Below are positions 42,041 through 56,286 of a stretch of 64,000 nucleotides of DNA, in pieces. This DNA is from Albibacterium profundi (GTDB lineage Bacteria; Bacteroidota; Bacteroidia; Sphingobacteriales; Sphingobacteriaceae). A program made the position numbers and the translations under genes. Below the pieces are notes generated by a model. It was not told the origin of the DNA, made no database searches, and saw only the letters and a program-made list of their open reading frames with translations. Position 1 is the stretch's first letter, and every line of letters begins with the position of its first letter. The DNA is taken from NCBI RefSeq assembly GCF_042159835.1, contig NZ_JBBVGT010000002.1:744001-808000 (forward strand), read 5' to 3'.

Positions 42041-44323
42041 ATGGAAGTGGAAACTAATGACATTTTTTCGAAAGCTGCATCTTTTGTTATTCATACAAAC
42101 AAGCCAATTTTCCTGACGGGGAAGGCGGGGACGGGAAAAACGACTTTTCTGAAATACATTCAAAAAAACTGTGCGAAGAAAATGGTGGTCACAGCGCCCA
42201 TCGGGGTAGCGGCAATTAACGCAGGAGGCACGACACTGCACTCGCTGTTTCATTTGCCTTTTGGGACTTATATTCGCGATCACCAATTGCGCTGGGATGA
42301 GCATGATAGTCATATTTATAACCGACAGCGACTGCTAAGCAAGATTAGACTTTCTGTGGAACGCCGAAATTTGCTTCAGGAACTGGAACTATTAGTAATA
42401 GACGAGGTATCGATGCTGCGGGCGGATGTGCTGGATGCTATCGACGATGTGCTAAAGTCGGTTCGCCGAGATATGCGACCGTTTGGTGGTTTGCAACTCT
42501 TGTTGATTGGTGATCTGTACCAGTTGCCACCGGTGGTGAAGAATCAGGAATGGGCTTTTCTACGGGAGCATTATTCTACGCCTTTTTTCTTTGATTCGAT
42601 GGCGGTACGGGAGCTGGATCTGGTGCAGATTGAACTGGAGAAGATTTATCGCCAACAGGATCCTGTTTTTATCGATTTACTTAATAGTATTCGGAATAAT
42701 GCGTGTACGACGGAACATATTCGTTTGCTAAACGATCATTACCGGGCCGATTTCAAACCGGATAAGGACGATGTATTTATTACGCTGTGTTCGCATAATG
42801 CGCAGGCGGACCGGATTAATCGGGAACGACTGAAGGAGCTGAAGGGTAAGACGATTGCTTTACAGGCCTTGGTGACGGGTGATTATGCGGAATCGGCCTA
42901 CCCTACCGAGCAGATCTTGCAATTGAAGATTGGTGCGCAGGTGATGTTTATCAAGAACGACAAAGGGCTGGAAAAGCGCTATTATAATGGTAAAATTGGC
43001 TTTATCAAGGATATTAGTGCAAATAAACGGGATATGTGGATTGCTTTTAACGATGGTTCGGAGGAGGTAAAGATCAGTAAGGAAGAGTGGAAAAATGTTA
43101 AGTATAATTACGATAAGGCGGAAGATAAAGTTCAGGAAGAAACGCTGGGTACCTTTAGCCAGTTTCCGATTCGACTGGCTTGGGCGGTAACGATTCACAA
43201 GAGTCAGGGATTGACATTCGACCGGGCGATTATAGACGCTGGTGCTGCTTTTGCAGCAGGACAGGTGTATGTGGCGCTGAGCAGGGTGCGGTCGTTGGAG
43301 GGTTTGGTATTGAGATCAGTAATCAACCCGAGTAATATTTTCACAAACCAATCGGTTGTGGATTATTCGCGGAGGAAGTTGGCGGGTGATGAGTATGATG
43401 AACTGCTGCGGGAATCGCAACGCTTGTACTTGATGAACTTGCTCTTGGAGACGTTCGACTGGACTGTGATAAGGGAACAAGCGACGACTCTAAAGAATGA
43501 AACGGGCGAGAAGAATATTGCTGATAAGCAGGAGGCGGTGGAATTTCTAAATGCGCTTTCAATTGCTTGCAACATGCATCAGGAGGTCGCAGCGAAGTTT
43601 CAAGGGCAACTTAATAGTTTGTTGGCGAATTCGCCGGTCGCATTGCAGCAAATTGATGAGCGGACGGAGAAAGCGACGTCTTGGTTTATAACCAAATTAG
43701 AGAAACAAGCGCTAGATCCGCTGGAGAATCATATTAAGCTATGGACAGCGAAGAAGCGGACAAAGAAGTATATCCAACAGTGTAAGGCTCTGCTAATCGA
43801 CTGTTATCGAAAATTGGATCGACTCAAAAAATGCCGCTCGCTGAGTAAGGCTTTGTTGGAGGAGATGGAGATTGCGGATATCCTGGAACAGGTGAAGGAT
43901 TTTCACTCGATTCGCATCGATGCTGAATTGACGGGCAAGGGCTCTTCGGTGCTGGAAGGTAGTATTTTAGGCACTGGAGGTGCTGGATCTGCGAAGCCTG
44001 CCAAAGCTCCTAAAGGCCAGACGAAGGTGATCAGCCTTCAGTTTTTTAAAGAAGGTAAAAGTATTGGCGAGATTGCTACTCTCCGTGGTTTGACTGAAAA
44101 CACAATTACCAATCACTTGATTTCTTTTATTGGAACCGAGGTTTTGGCTGAACAGCTGATAAATCTGCAAAAGTTGGATACGATTCTGAGATACATGGAA
44201 AAGAACGCCGGACAGACTACCGCTGAGCTGAAGCAAGGTTTAGGCCATGAGGTCAGCTATACGGATATCAAAATAGCGCAGCAGGTGAAAACCAACGCGA
44301 AACTGCAAAAAACGCTTGATTAA
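42041..44323 (+). CDS. Pif1/RecD-like helicase with C-terminal HTH
   Basis: A 760-residue superfamily 1 helicase. Walker A is GKAGTGKTT (residues 27-35), Walker B is VIDEVSMLRAD near residue 127, and late motifs WAVTIHKSQGLTFD and VYVALSRVRSLEGLVL match the RecD2/Pif1 group. Residues from about 660 to the end resemble a helix-turn-helix of the HTH_40 type (GKSIGEIATLRGLTENTITNHL). It likely unwinds DNA or RNA-DNA structures. It is divergent from the cupin gene and followed by a convergent serpin gene. Confidence 0.88.
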   Translation: MEVETNDIFSKAASFVIHTNKPIFLTGKAGTGKTTFLKYIQKNCAKKMVVTAPIGVAAINAGGTTLHSLFHLPFGTYIRDHQLRWDEHDSHIYNRQRLLSKIRLSVERRNLLQELELLVIDEVSMLRADVLDAIDDVLKSVRRDMRPFGGLQLLLIGDLYQLPPVVKNQEWAFLREHYSTPFFFDSMAVRELDLVQIELEKIYRQQDPVFIDLLNSIRNNACTTEHIRLLNDHYRADFKPDKDDVFITLCSHNAQADRINRERLKELKGKTIALQALVTGDYAESAYPTEQILQLKIGAQVMFIKNDKGLEKRYYNGKIGFIKDISANKRDMWIAFNDGSEEVKISKEEWKNVKYNYDKAEDKVQEETLGTFSQFPIRLAWAVTIHKSQGLTFDRAIIDAGAAFAAGQVYVALSRVRSLEGLVLRSVINPSNIFTNQSVVDYSRRKLAGDEYDELLRESQRLYLMNLLLETFDWTVIREQATTLKNETGEKNIADKQEAVEFLNALSIACNMHQEVAAKFQGQLNSLLANSPVALQQIDERTEKATSWFITKLEKQALDPLENHIKLWTAKKRTKKYIQQCKALLIDCYRKLDRLKKCRSLSKALLEEMEIADILEQVKDFHSIRIDAELTGKGSSVLEGSILGTGGAGSAKPAKAPKGQTKVISLQFFKEGKSIGEIATLRGLTENTITNHLISFIGTEVLAEQLINLQKLDTILRYMEKNAGQTTAELKQGLGHEVSYTDIKIAQQVKTNAKLQKTLD

Positions 44324-44367
44324 ACTCGGACAGCTAAAGCTTTTACGGAAATTCTCATATACTTTTG

Positions 44368-45624
44368 CTAGTTCTTGCTCTCTTTCTGCGACGGATCGTT
44401 TACCGCACCGGTAAAGAGTATCAAACCACAGTTATTTTCACGGATTAGGAAGAAAAAGGGTTTGTCGAAGGTGAGTGTTTGGACGATCGGCATGGAGGTA
44501 ACGCTAACGCCTACACCGGTAACCGCCGCGGCTTCGGTTCCTTCTTCGTTGACTTCAATAAATGCTTTTTGCTTTACTTCACTAAGCATAAGTGATTCAT
44601 CGGCAATACCCGAAAAGTCTGCGCGATCTGTAAAAGCGATGTCCATTCCCATTCGTTTGAGTTCATCATTCAAGGTATTTTCATAAGCAAACTTGAACTT
44701 TGGTAACGAGAGATTGGTTTCCCGTTTACTGAAACCTCCGTACACTTCAGCAAGAAAATTACTGTCGTCAAATTTCTTTATAAACGTTTTTAGAGGGGTA
44801 TCGCCTGTTGGCATGAAAACATACATACTGAACTGACCATCGCCGTAGGGCAATTCGACTCCTTGTACGTCTTTGCTCTGAACGATGTTGAATTTTTCCT
44901 GAATGTTCATGAAATCGGTCTGAAGGTCACTCCCACTCGGACGTTTAAAAGGCATTTCTCGCGTACGCTCCGGATCAAATTTCTCCTGCCAAGCGCCTTT
45001 AAAATAAATAGCGTTGATGAGGTACATGACCATATCGGCAGGGATGTCATCTACAATGCTTGGAATCTTTCCGTTTGTATTATCACTCACCCAGTCGTTG
45101 ATCTGGTCAGGTGCTTTGGGGCTTTTGAAATCCAGAGCACTGAGTTCGGCATGATAAAAACTGCGATTGATATCTAAGAAGGAAGGTTTGGCGTTGAATT
45201 CTTGCCTATACCATATGGAGTTGGCGATGTCCAATGTGGTATTAGGATCTAGGTGAGGCAATACATCGATAATCTTTTGATAATAAGTATTGATTTCTTC
45301 ATCGCTAAACCCGTCGAACTTGAGCGCTTGTCTAATTGCCTCTTTAGTTTCCCCTTCTGCGCCATTATTGAGCATGGCGAGGGCTAAACTAGCGCTGACA
45401 GGTGACATAAGAATATTATCGCCGTTTTCTAAACTGCTGAGTGCTTCGCCAAAGAGGCTTAGGGTGAATTCGTTATCCTGGGCAAGTTTCTGCTCCTCTT
45501 TGGGTGTAAAGTCAAGGTTACGGCGAACCTCATCTTTCTGAAGGTCGGCAGAATCTTGACAGGCCATGGGGGCAATGGCTAAAATGGTAAAAAAACTCAG
45601 TATACTAAGGCTCAATGTATTCAT
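44368..45624 (-). CDS. Serpin family protease inhibitor (lipoprotein)
   Basis: A 418-residue serpin with a lipoprotein signal peptide (lipobox APMAC, Cys22). Core serpin phrases are present: PVSASLALAMLNNGAEG, ANSIWYR, INAIYFKGAWQEKFD and ELPYGDGQFSMYVFMP. The reactive-loop hinge reads EEGTEAAAVTG, the small-residue pattern of inhibitory serpins. It is followed by VGVSVTSMPIV and the strand ending DKPFFFLIREN, so the scissile bond should lie near VTSM. The target protease is unknown. It would protect the cell from external serine or cysteine proteases. Confidence 0.93.
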   Translation of the reverse strand: MNTLSLSILSFFTILAIAPMACQDSADLQKDEVRRNLDFTPKEEQKLAQDNEFTLSLFGEALSSLENGDNILMSPVSASLALAMLNNGAEGETKEAIRQALKFDGFSDEEINTYYQKIIDVLPHLDPNTTLDIANSIWYRQEFNAKPSFLDINRSFYHAELSALDFKSPKAPDQINDWVSDNTNGKIPSIVDDIPADMVMYLINAIYFKGAWQEKFDPERTREMPFKRPSGSDLQTDFMNIQEKFNIVQSKDVQGVELPYGDGQFSMYVFMPTGDTPLKTFIKKFDDSNFLAEVYGGFSKRETNLSLPKFKFAYENTLNDELKRMGMDIAFTDRADFSGIADESLMLSEVKQKAFIEVNEEGTEAAAVTGVGVSVTSMPIVQTLTFDKPFFFLIRENNCGLILFTGAVNDPSQKESKN

Positions 45625-45815
45625 CTTATTATGTTTTAATTATGTTCTTTAAAGCAAAAACCGCTCCTTGCTTCTCCTAATACGTAAGAGAATCTAAAAA
45701 CGCAACAATTAATCGCAAGTTTTGATTGATTTTTGATTGATTTAAAAGGAAACTATCTTTAGATTTATAGACGTAAAACGAGAATCCGTCGTTGATTAAC
45801 AAAGTAAAGTAGATT

Positions 45816-46421
45816 ATGAGACAAGCTTTAATTGCAGGTGTATTCGTTATTGGAGGAATCCTTTTGGTTATGGCGATGTTGTTGTTTTTACAGCCGGTCG
45901 ACTTTACGAAGAACAATAACTTGGCGAAAGGGATAGCGGCTGGTAACACGAACGGGGCTGCAAATGAACTGTTGGAACCGGAGAAGATCGAACATTTTAT
46001 GTACATGGATTCTTGCGAAAAATATGTAATGGAGGACTTTGTTAAAGCAGATGATCTTTTTGAAAAAAATAAAGAAGACTTGAAGCCACGAGCCTCTACA
46101 GTTATTTATGAAGCAGGGAAAAAGTTGACTTTGGTGCTTAAGCAACTGGAAGAGGAAGGCCGACTTGGCGATTTTACGCTTGTGTTGGAAGGTAACCTTG
46201 CAAACGAGTGGACAGAAGATTTCGAGCTCAATAACACGTGGGCGTATCGCTTGAGTTATGAACGCGCATTGATTGTCTACAAAGCTTTGTTAAAGGAAGA
46301 AATTGATTTGCGAAACTACGATATCGAACTTGTGATCTCGGGCGGTGGTTATTATGGGTTGTGCCCTATTAAGGACGAGGAAGCTAAGCGCTTTTCTGTA
46401 CAATTGATTCCTAACGGTTAA
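45816..46421 (+). CDS. Membrane-anchored OmpA-like domain protein
   Basis: A 201-residue protein with one N-terminal membrane segment (residues 5-26) and an exported domain. The C-terminal half has an OmpA-like arrangement: TLVLEGNL, LSYERALIVYKALL and a late IELVISGGGYYG with EAKRFSVQLIPNG. This is close to peptidoglycan-binding OmpA domains but lacks some usual residues. It is divergent from the serpin gene and converges with the GH5 gene. Function uncertain. Confidence 0.7.
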   Translation: MRQALIAGVFVIGGILLVMAMLLFLQPVDFTKNNNLAKGIAAGNTNGAANELLEPEKIEHFMYMDSCEKYVMEDFVKADDLFEKNKEDLKPRASTVIYEAGKKLTLVLKQLEEEGRLGDFTLVLEGNLANEWTEDFELNNTWAYRLSYERALIVYKALLKEEIDLRNYDIELVISGGGYYGLCPIKDEEAKRFSVQLIPNG

Positions 46422-46465
46422 CTGCTGCGCTGTATTCTCATATTGAAATCTGACAGACGGAAATT

Positions 46466-47551
46466 TTAGTTTACTAGCTCCTTTTCGTTCGTTGAAGAGT
46501 CCTCTACTTGTTGTGCTTTGTTAACTCCTTCTGGAGATGTGGGTGTATCTGTCCGTAACACTTCGCGGATGTAATTCCCAGCTTCTGTTAACTCGTTAGC
46601 TTGCCAATGCGCATCTATCGGTGCACCGGGTTTTAATAACGCAGATGTTTCATCTTTGTCGGTTATGTTCCAATTTGCCCAACTAAGCTGGTGGGTGTCC
46701 ATCCACTCGACCCACCGATTGGTGGTTTCCAAATTAAAATCACCGTCTCCATTTGACTCACTCACGCCCCATTCGCTTACAATTATGGGCAAGCCTGCTT
46801 GCATAGCTTCTTCAGCTTTTTTCCGCAAGTTCTCCTGATGCCACGGGTCGCTTGTATAGAAGTGAAATGAATAAATGAGTTGCCCGTCGCTCGTAATCGG
46901 GTCCTTTGCAGTGATATCGACATCCTGATCCCAGCGAGCACTGGGTATTACAATCAAGTTTTTCTGATCATGTACACGAATGGTCTTAATAAGTTCTTCT
47001 GAATAGGCTTTTATCTCAGCCCAACTATGCTCTTCTGGTTCATTCCAAATTTCATACAATACGTTCGGAACATCCTTATAGCGCTGTGCCATTTCATCGA
47101 AAAAGTATTTTGCTGCATCAATATTCTCATTGGCGTGATGATCATGCCAGTCGATTAGCACGTATACTCCTCGGTCAATTGCATGGTCGATCATGCCGGT
47201 AATAAGTGCTTTTTGCTCGTCAGGAAAGTCAAGATAACCGCTGTCGGGCTCGATAGCCATCGAAAAACGCAGTAAATCAACTTGAAAGTCGTCAACTATC
47301 CAATCGATAACCTCGGTATTGTAATACTTCCTCCCCTCCCAGATGCTCCAGGAAAAACTAATGCCGCGAAGTCGGGGGGCGACTCCGTTTTCATCAACCA
47401 TTTTCCCATCTTTAATAGTTAACCAACCGTGCTTGTCTACCGCGGTGGGTATATGGACGGCTTGTGATTGGCGACTGGTACAACTGCTTTGACTTGCAGT
47501 AATTAAAAATAATCCTCCTAGGATTACAATGAAACTAGCTAGCTTTTTCAT
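46466..47551 (-). CDS. Glycoside hydrolase family 5 lipoprotein
   Basis: A 361-residue secreted lipoprotein (lipobox SQSSC, Cys24) with a GH5 cellulase-type barrel. The acid/base Glu171 lies in YEIWNEPEE and the nucleophile Glu260 in PIIVSEWGVS; the SFHFYTSDPW stretch and DWHDHHANEN also fit. Likely activities are endo-beta-glucanase or mannanase. The C-terminal 25 residues are a polar tail. Its start overlaps the end of the upstream sodium:solute symporter gene by 17 bp, so they are translationally coupled. Confidence 0.92.
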   Translation of the reverse strand: MKKLASFIVILGGLFLITASQSSCTSRQSQAVHIPTAVDKHGWLTIKDGKMVDENGVAPRLRGISFSWSIWEGRKYYNTEVIDWIVDDFQVDLLRFSMAIEPDSGYLDFPDEQKALITGMIDHAIDRGVYVLIDWHDHHANENIDAAKYFFDEMAQRYKDVPNVLYEIWNEPEEHSWAEIKAYSEELIKTIRVHDQKNLIVIPSARWDQDVDITAKDPITSDGQLIYSFHFYTSDPWHQENLRKKAEEAMQAGLPIIVSEWGVSESNGDGDFNLETTNRWVEWMDTHQLSWANWNITDKDETSALLKPGAPIDAHWQANELTEAGNYIREVLRTDTPTSPEGVNKAQQVEDSSTNEKELVN

Positions 47552-49376
47552 AATCGTCTTCTAATTGATTCCACCAAGTTTTCTTCAATATAATAATAAT
47601 ACCGCCTAAAATAAACAGCGTGACAACAAGTGGCATCGTTGACTGAAGAACCAAATACATCGGCACTAGGGTCAAACATAGCTGTCCGATGATTCCTATG
47701 GCCACATTAAACATGTCCTTGCCGAAGTTTTTATTCCGAAATTCGACGCCCTCTTCTTGTTCAAGTTGTCTCCGGATAGGCCTCCAAAAGCCCCAAGGCT
47801 TGACAGTTCTATAAAATGATTTCAATATGTTCTCATCTGTCGGCGGTGCGGTAAAAGTCCCAACAATACTGCCTGCCAATGAAATGATGAAAAGTAAAGG
47901 AAAATAATAAAGATCTAGCGTATCAAAAAATAGTGGAAATACCAATGCTGATGCAACCCCAGCGAGCATTCCCCAGAAAAAACCATTTGCATTGAACCGC
48001 CACCAATGCCATTTCAATATATTGGACGCAATATAACCGCCGTAAAGAGCAGAAACAATCCACTGCAATACGCTATTGATATCATCGACAAATAAACCCA
48101 ATAAAATTCCTAAGAATGCAATTGAGACGCCCGAGAGGTAACTCATATTACGAACAGACTTGCTTGAAGCCTTCGGATGAACGTACTTGAGGTAAATATC
48201 GTTTACAATATAGGCCTGTGCCGCATTGAGGGTCCCTGCAAAGGTACCCATAAAAGCAGCGAGGAGTGCAGCTACAAGTAGCCCGGTGAGACCGACCGGA
48301 ACGAACTCAACAATAGCCGCTGGCAATAGCCGTTCAAAATCAATCCCGCTCGCAGACGATAAGTCTAACTGATCGTAATAGAGCAAGCCCAACACGGCAA
48401 ATCCCATAATCAGTGCATAGCGCACTGGTAGCAAAACTATGGACACCAAACCACTCATCTTCGCTGCGTCTGTCGGTGATCGCGTGGATAAGATCTTCTG
48501 CATATCATAGTTCGGTGCTGGCCCAGCCAATGAAGCAAAAACACCTTTGAATAACATCATCATAAAGAAAATACCAAACAACGAAAAGCCGTCCTCTTTG
48601 ATTTTTTGATTGACTTCTGATATATGTGGAGTCCAGTCCATATCGAGCGTCCAACCAAAGAAAGGATTGAACCAGCCCGCCGGAACGTTTAAAGACCGAC
48701 CTGCCAGATGCTGCATAGCAATAATGGCGATGACAATGGCCGCCACAGTGGTAACTGTATACTTTACTAGATCACCAATAACAATACTTGTCATCCCTCC
48801 CGTAACAGCATAAATTACCGTTAAGACCGAAAAGATAATACCATAGAAATGCGGGACAAACTGTGAGTCCACATGAAAAGGGATATATGGACTGACAAGT
48901 TCCCAAGGAAGAAAAATCTCTACAAACTTTCCTAAGCCGATAAAACCGTATGCCATGAAACCCAAGCCACTCAATAGAGCAAAGACGACGACGATAATAT
49001 GTGAAGGCCTCACACCTTCCCCTGTCAGTCCAAAGCGAGTGGCCATCCACTCAGCACCGGTGGTTGCATTGGAACGTCGCAACCAAATCGACAGGTACAT
49101 CATCATGAATATTTGATTAAAAACGGGCCACAACCAAGGTATCCAGATACTTTTAAGCCCGTATACAAATGCCAAGGTTACCATCCACATCGTGCCGGAA
49201 ATATCAAACATATCGGATGCATTTGATAAACCCAACATATACCATGGTAATTTCTTCCCACCGAGTAGATAGGACTCCTTATTACGTTGCGCACGCTTCT
49301 TGAGCATGAAACCCAGCGTCACCATCACGACAAGATATCCGATGATAATAATGATATCAAGAGTAGATAGCCTCAT
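47535..49376 (-). CDS. Sodium:solute symporter (SSS/SLC5)
   Basis: A 613-residue transporter with about 13-14 helices. The start LSTLDIIIIIGYLVVMVTLGF, the sequence SNASDMFDISGTMWMV and the TGGMTSIVIGDLVKYTV part are typical for SSS family sugar or glycoside carriers. It is transcribed with the GH5 gene and divergently from an AraC regulator, so it probably imports the sugars that the hydrolase releases. The exact sugar cannot be read from sequence. Confidence 0.9.
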   Translation of the reverse strand: MRLSTLDIIIIIGYLVVMVTLGFMLKKRAQRNKESYLLGGKKLPWYMLGLSNASDMFDISGTMWMVTLAFVYGLKSIWIPWLWPVFNQIFMMMYLSIWLRRSNATTGAEWMATRFGLTGEGVRPSHIIVVVFALLSGLGFMAYGFIGLGKFVEIFLPWELVSPYIPFHVDSQFVPHFYGIIFSVLTVIYAVTGGMTSIVIGDLVKYTVTTVAAIVIAIIAMQHLAGRSLNVPAGWFNPFFGWTLDMDWTPHISEVNQKIKEDGFSLFGIFFMMMLFKGVFASLAGPAPNYDMQKILSTRSPTDAAKMSGLVSIVLLPVRYALIMGFAVLGLLYYDQLDLSSASGIDFERLLPAAIVEFVPVGLTGLLVAALLAAFMGTFAGTLNAAQAYIVNDIYLKYVHPKASSKSVRNMSYLSGVSIAFLGILLGLFVDDINSVLQWIVSALYGGYIASNILKWHWWRFNANGFFWGMLAGVASALVFPLFFDTLDLYYFPLLFIISLAGSIVGTFTAPPTDENILKSFYRTVKPWGFWRPIRRQLEQEEGVEFRNKNFGKDMFNVAIGIIGQLCLTLVPMYLVLQSTMPLVVTLFILGGIIIILKKTWWNQLEDDYEKAS

Positions 49377-49535
49377 GAGGGTCCATAAGTAATATTTAGC
49401 ATCGATTTATTGTCTAGGTTAGAACAAACATAAGACTGTTAAGCTAAACTACATAACACTATTTTAACTTTATATCAATTTGGATGAAAAAAAAGTACTA
49501 ACTTACTCAAACTAACCAAGCTAAGATTTAGAAGG

Positions 49536-50414
49536 ATGAACCAGGAGATCATAAAGGAAATAACGCCACTGACTGAAAGTGACTTCTATATGCTTTTCGC
49601 GAGAGAGAAAGATACCTTCGATTTCCCCCTTCATTACCATGAAGAATATGAGCTCAACCTCATCATCAATGCAAGCGGAGCACGTCGAATCGTTGGAGAT
49701 CATATCAGTACGATTGACGAGCACGAATTGGTATTCATAGGATCAAATTTACCGCACGGTTGGTTTACTCATGAATGTACGAGCAAGCTTATACGCGAAG
49801 TAACCATTCAATTTAGCAATGAAATATTCAATGAAAATTTCTTGAATAAAAATCAATCCAATCATCTCAAAAAAATGTTTGCAGATGCAAAAAAAGGGAT
49901 TGCATTCCCTGCTGATACGATTATAGGTATAAAAGACAAAATCTTTGATCTAAAATTAAAACAAGGATTCCCCTCCTTTTTAGACTTCATGTATATACTA
50001 CATGAACTATCCTACTCTCCGTACACTACTTTATCGAACGAAGGTTTCCAAGAGGTCTCCCTGGCTTCAGCAACGAATAGCCGTAGAATCAAAATGGTAT
50101 TCGACTATATGCATAAGAATTTCAGAAAAGAAATCAGTCTAGAAGGTCTCGCTTTACTGGTCAACATGCACGAAGCCTCATTAAGCAGATTCATTAAGAA
50201 GAAAACGGGAAAGACTTTTGTCGACTGTCTCAACGAAATACGCATCGGTCAAGCGAGCCGCCTTATTATTGATACTACTCAAAGTATCTCAGAAATCGCT
50301 TATTCTTGCGGGTTTAATAATATATCTTATTTCAATCGAGTATTTAAGAAACAGAAAAACTGTACGCCTAAGGAGTTTCGGGAAAACTTTACTGATACCA
50401 GACTTTATATTTAA
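49536..50414 (+). CDS. AraC family transcriptional regulator
   Basis: A 292-residue regulator: an N-terminal cupin-like sensing domain (FPLHYHEEYELNLIINASG) and a C-terminal AraC double helix-turn-helix from about residue 185 (ISLEGLALLVNMHEASLSRFIKKKTG, then ISEIAYSCGFNNISYFNRVFKK). It is divergent from the symporter/GH5 operon, separated by 159 bp, and is its obvious candidate regulator, responding to a sugar. Confidence 0.92.
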   Translation: MNQEIIKEITPLTESDFYMLFAREKDTFDFPLHYHEEYELNLIINASGARRIVGDHISTIDEHELVFIGSNLPHGWFTHECTSKLIREVTIQFSNEIFNENFLNKNQSNHLKKMFADAKKGIAFPADTIIGIKDKIFDLKLKQGFPSFLDFMYILHELSYSPYTTLSNEGFQEVSLASATNSRRIKMVFDYMHKNFRKEISLEGLALLVNMHEASLSRFIKKKTGKTFVDCLNEIRIGQASRLIIDTTQSISEIAYSCGFNNISYFNRVFKKQKNCTPKEFRENFTDTRLYI

Positions 50415-50601
50415 GGTAATTCAACCTAGGGCGATTCGCTTTGATTCAACGAGAATAAAAACACAAAAAAAATAAATAATAACTCAAATCTAAGAAATCG
50501 TAAAGAGAGTTAAAAGTAAAGGGATTGACTCTCGTAAGTCGAGTTTCCAGTTTTATAGGTGTTGATCTTGTTGTTGATTTGAATTTTGGCATTAAATACC
50601 A

Positions 50602-50632
50602 CGGGCCCGTCCACGATGTGTGAACGGGCCCG
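50602..50632 (-). terminator. Hairpin after the rRNA operon
   Basis: cgggcccgt (50602-50610) and acgggcccg (50624-50632) form a 9-bp GC-rich stem 11 bp after the 5S gene on the minus strand. No long T-run follows. The rest of 50415-50601 shows no gene. Confidence 0.6.
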
Positions 50633-50642
50633 GGAAAAGGGT

Positions 50643-50752
50643 AGGGCGCCGACCTACTCTCCCACCTGTTACGGCAGTACCATCGGCTCTGGCGGGCTTA
50701 ACTTCTCTGTTCGGTATGGGAAGAGGTGGACACCGCCGATATAGGCACCTGA
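50643..50752 (-). rRNA. rrf: 5S ribosomal RNA
   Basis: The minus strand reads TCAGGTGCCTATATCGGCGG at the 5' end and GTAGGTCGGCGCCCT near the 3' end, with the central CCCATACCGAACAGAGAAGT characteristic of 5S rRNA. Ends are estimated by alignment in memory. Confidence 0.95.
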
Positions 50753-50852
50753 AAATCTTGATATGCAAGCCCCTAACAGGGGAACAAGCAATGACATGCA
50801 TTGGAAGAAAAAAAGAATCGAGAGAGAAAACAACAGTCTATCTGCTTTGAGA

Positions 50853-53733
<2,881 letters not shown>

Positions 53734-53966
53734 TCTCCGCATACCCTTTTGCTAGTATATGCGGATGCTTTTATTGTCTGTCGGCAAACTCTTCTGCAGC
53801 CTACCGGGCAAGCCCAATAGCCTAACATCAAAGCAGCCAACGTCTCTACTGTTGTCTTCTCTTCAATTTTCTTTTTCTTCCAATATGTCAAAGAACGTTC
53901 GGAAAACCGATTATACGAAACCAAAAGGCGGATTAGACCTCCCGGAAACATCACGGTCCCTAGATG

Positions 53967-54040
53967 TGGAGAATATCGGAGTCGAACCGATGACCTCCTG
54001 CGTGCAAGGCAGGCGCTCTAGCCAGCTGAGCTAATTCCCC
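53967..54040 (-). tRNA. tRNA-Ala (anticodon TGC)
   Basis: A 74-nt cloverleaf on the minus strand: acceptor GGGGAAT pairs with ATTCTCC, D-stem GCTC/GAGC, anticodon stem CCTGC/GCAGG with loop CTTGCAC, T-loop TTCGACT. The CCA end is not encoded. It lies in the 16S-23S spacer. Confidence 0.96.
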
Positions 54041-54049
54041 CTCTTTCGA

Positions 54050-54126
54050 TGGTAGTCCCGAGCAGATTTGAACTGCTGACCCCTACATTATCAGTGTAGT
54101 GCTCTAACCAACTGAGCTACGGGACT
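54050..54126 (-). tRNA. tRNA-Ile (anticodon GAT)
   Basis: A 77-nt cloverleaf on the minus strand: acceptor AGTCCCG pairs with CGGGACT, anticodon stem CTACA/TGTAG with loop CTGATAA, and the CCA end is encoded. It lies in the 16S-23S spacer before tRNA-Ala, the usual order. Confidence 0.96.
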
Positions 54127-54242
54127 AGCTTTTCCAATGCTGCAAGGGTACCCCATAGGGGACAGGTACTCTTATTCTTCATTCTTTATGTCTTTATCAA
54201 GAAAATCTCATGGCGCAACGAGTGACAATAACCGGCCACTCT

Positions 54243-55774
<1,532 letters not shown>

Positions 55775-56061
55775 AAAAATGTTGGTTTGCTACCTGACCC
55801 TATTCACTCAAAATCTGTTAATAGAATCGGTACTGTTATATCTACGGTACCGGTCATTGACTTGGTTTGAACTTCTAACTTTCGTTATCTCTCAAACTAC
55901 TCGTTACGCTACATGATAATCTTCTCTTTTAAGAACTTCTGCGCCGGTGGCCTCACGGTCCGACTTTTTATATCTTTCAACCAGGGACTGACCCCGATCA
56001 TCTGATCCTTTTTTCAACACTCCCGAGCGTCGCGCTCAGGACCCCGTTCGTTTCGGGATTG

Positions 56062-56092
56062 CAAAGGTAAGAGGTTTTTTTGATTCCGCAAA
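56062..56092 (-). promoter_or_regulatory. rRNA operon promoter P1
   Basis: On the minus strand TTTG (56092-56089), a spacer of exactly 19 nt, then TACCTTTG (56069-56062). It matches the Bacteroidota sigma-A consensus TTTG / TAnnTTTG and is the promoter nearest the 16S gene, about 290 bp upstream. Confidence 0.8.
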
Positions 56093-56155
56093 ATAAAAAA
56101 TTTTATTTTTTTTCGCACCCCTCGTCTCCAGCAAATCCCCCGAAATGCCGGGCTG

Positions 56156-56186
56156 CAAAGATAAGGGCTTTTCCTGTCATGGCAAA
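56156..56186 (-). promoter_or_regulatory. rRNA operon promoter P2
   Basis: On the minus strand TTTG (56186-56183), 19 nt, TATCTTTG (56163-56156). Same geometry as P1, 94 bp further upstream. Confidence 0.8.
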
Positions 56187-56286
56187 ATAAAATCCGAAAA
56201 AAATACACCAGATCCTACCGCTCAAAAACATCGAAAATAAACCCCAGAACTCAATGAACAATCCGCAATACCTCGTTTGCGGGATG

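Noticed and set aside
42860..43198. A 112-codon antisense frame in the helicase gene
   Set aside because: The helicase frame contains clear motifs throughout this stretch.
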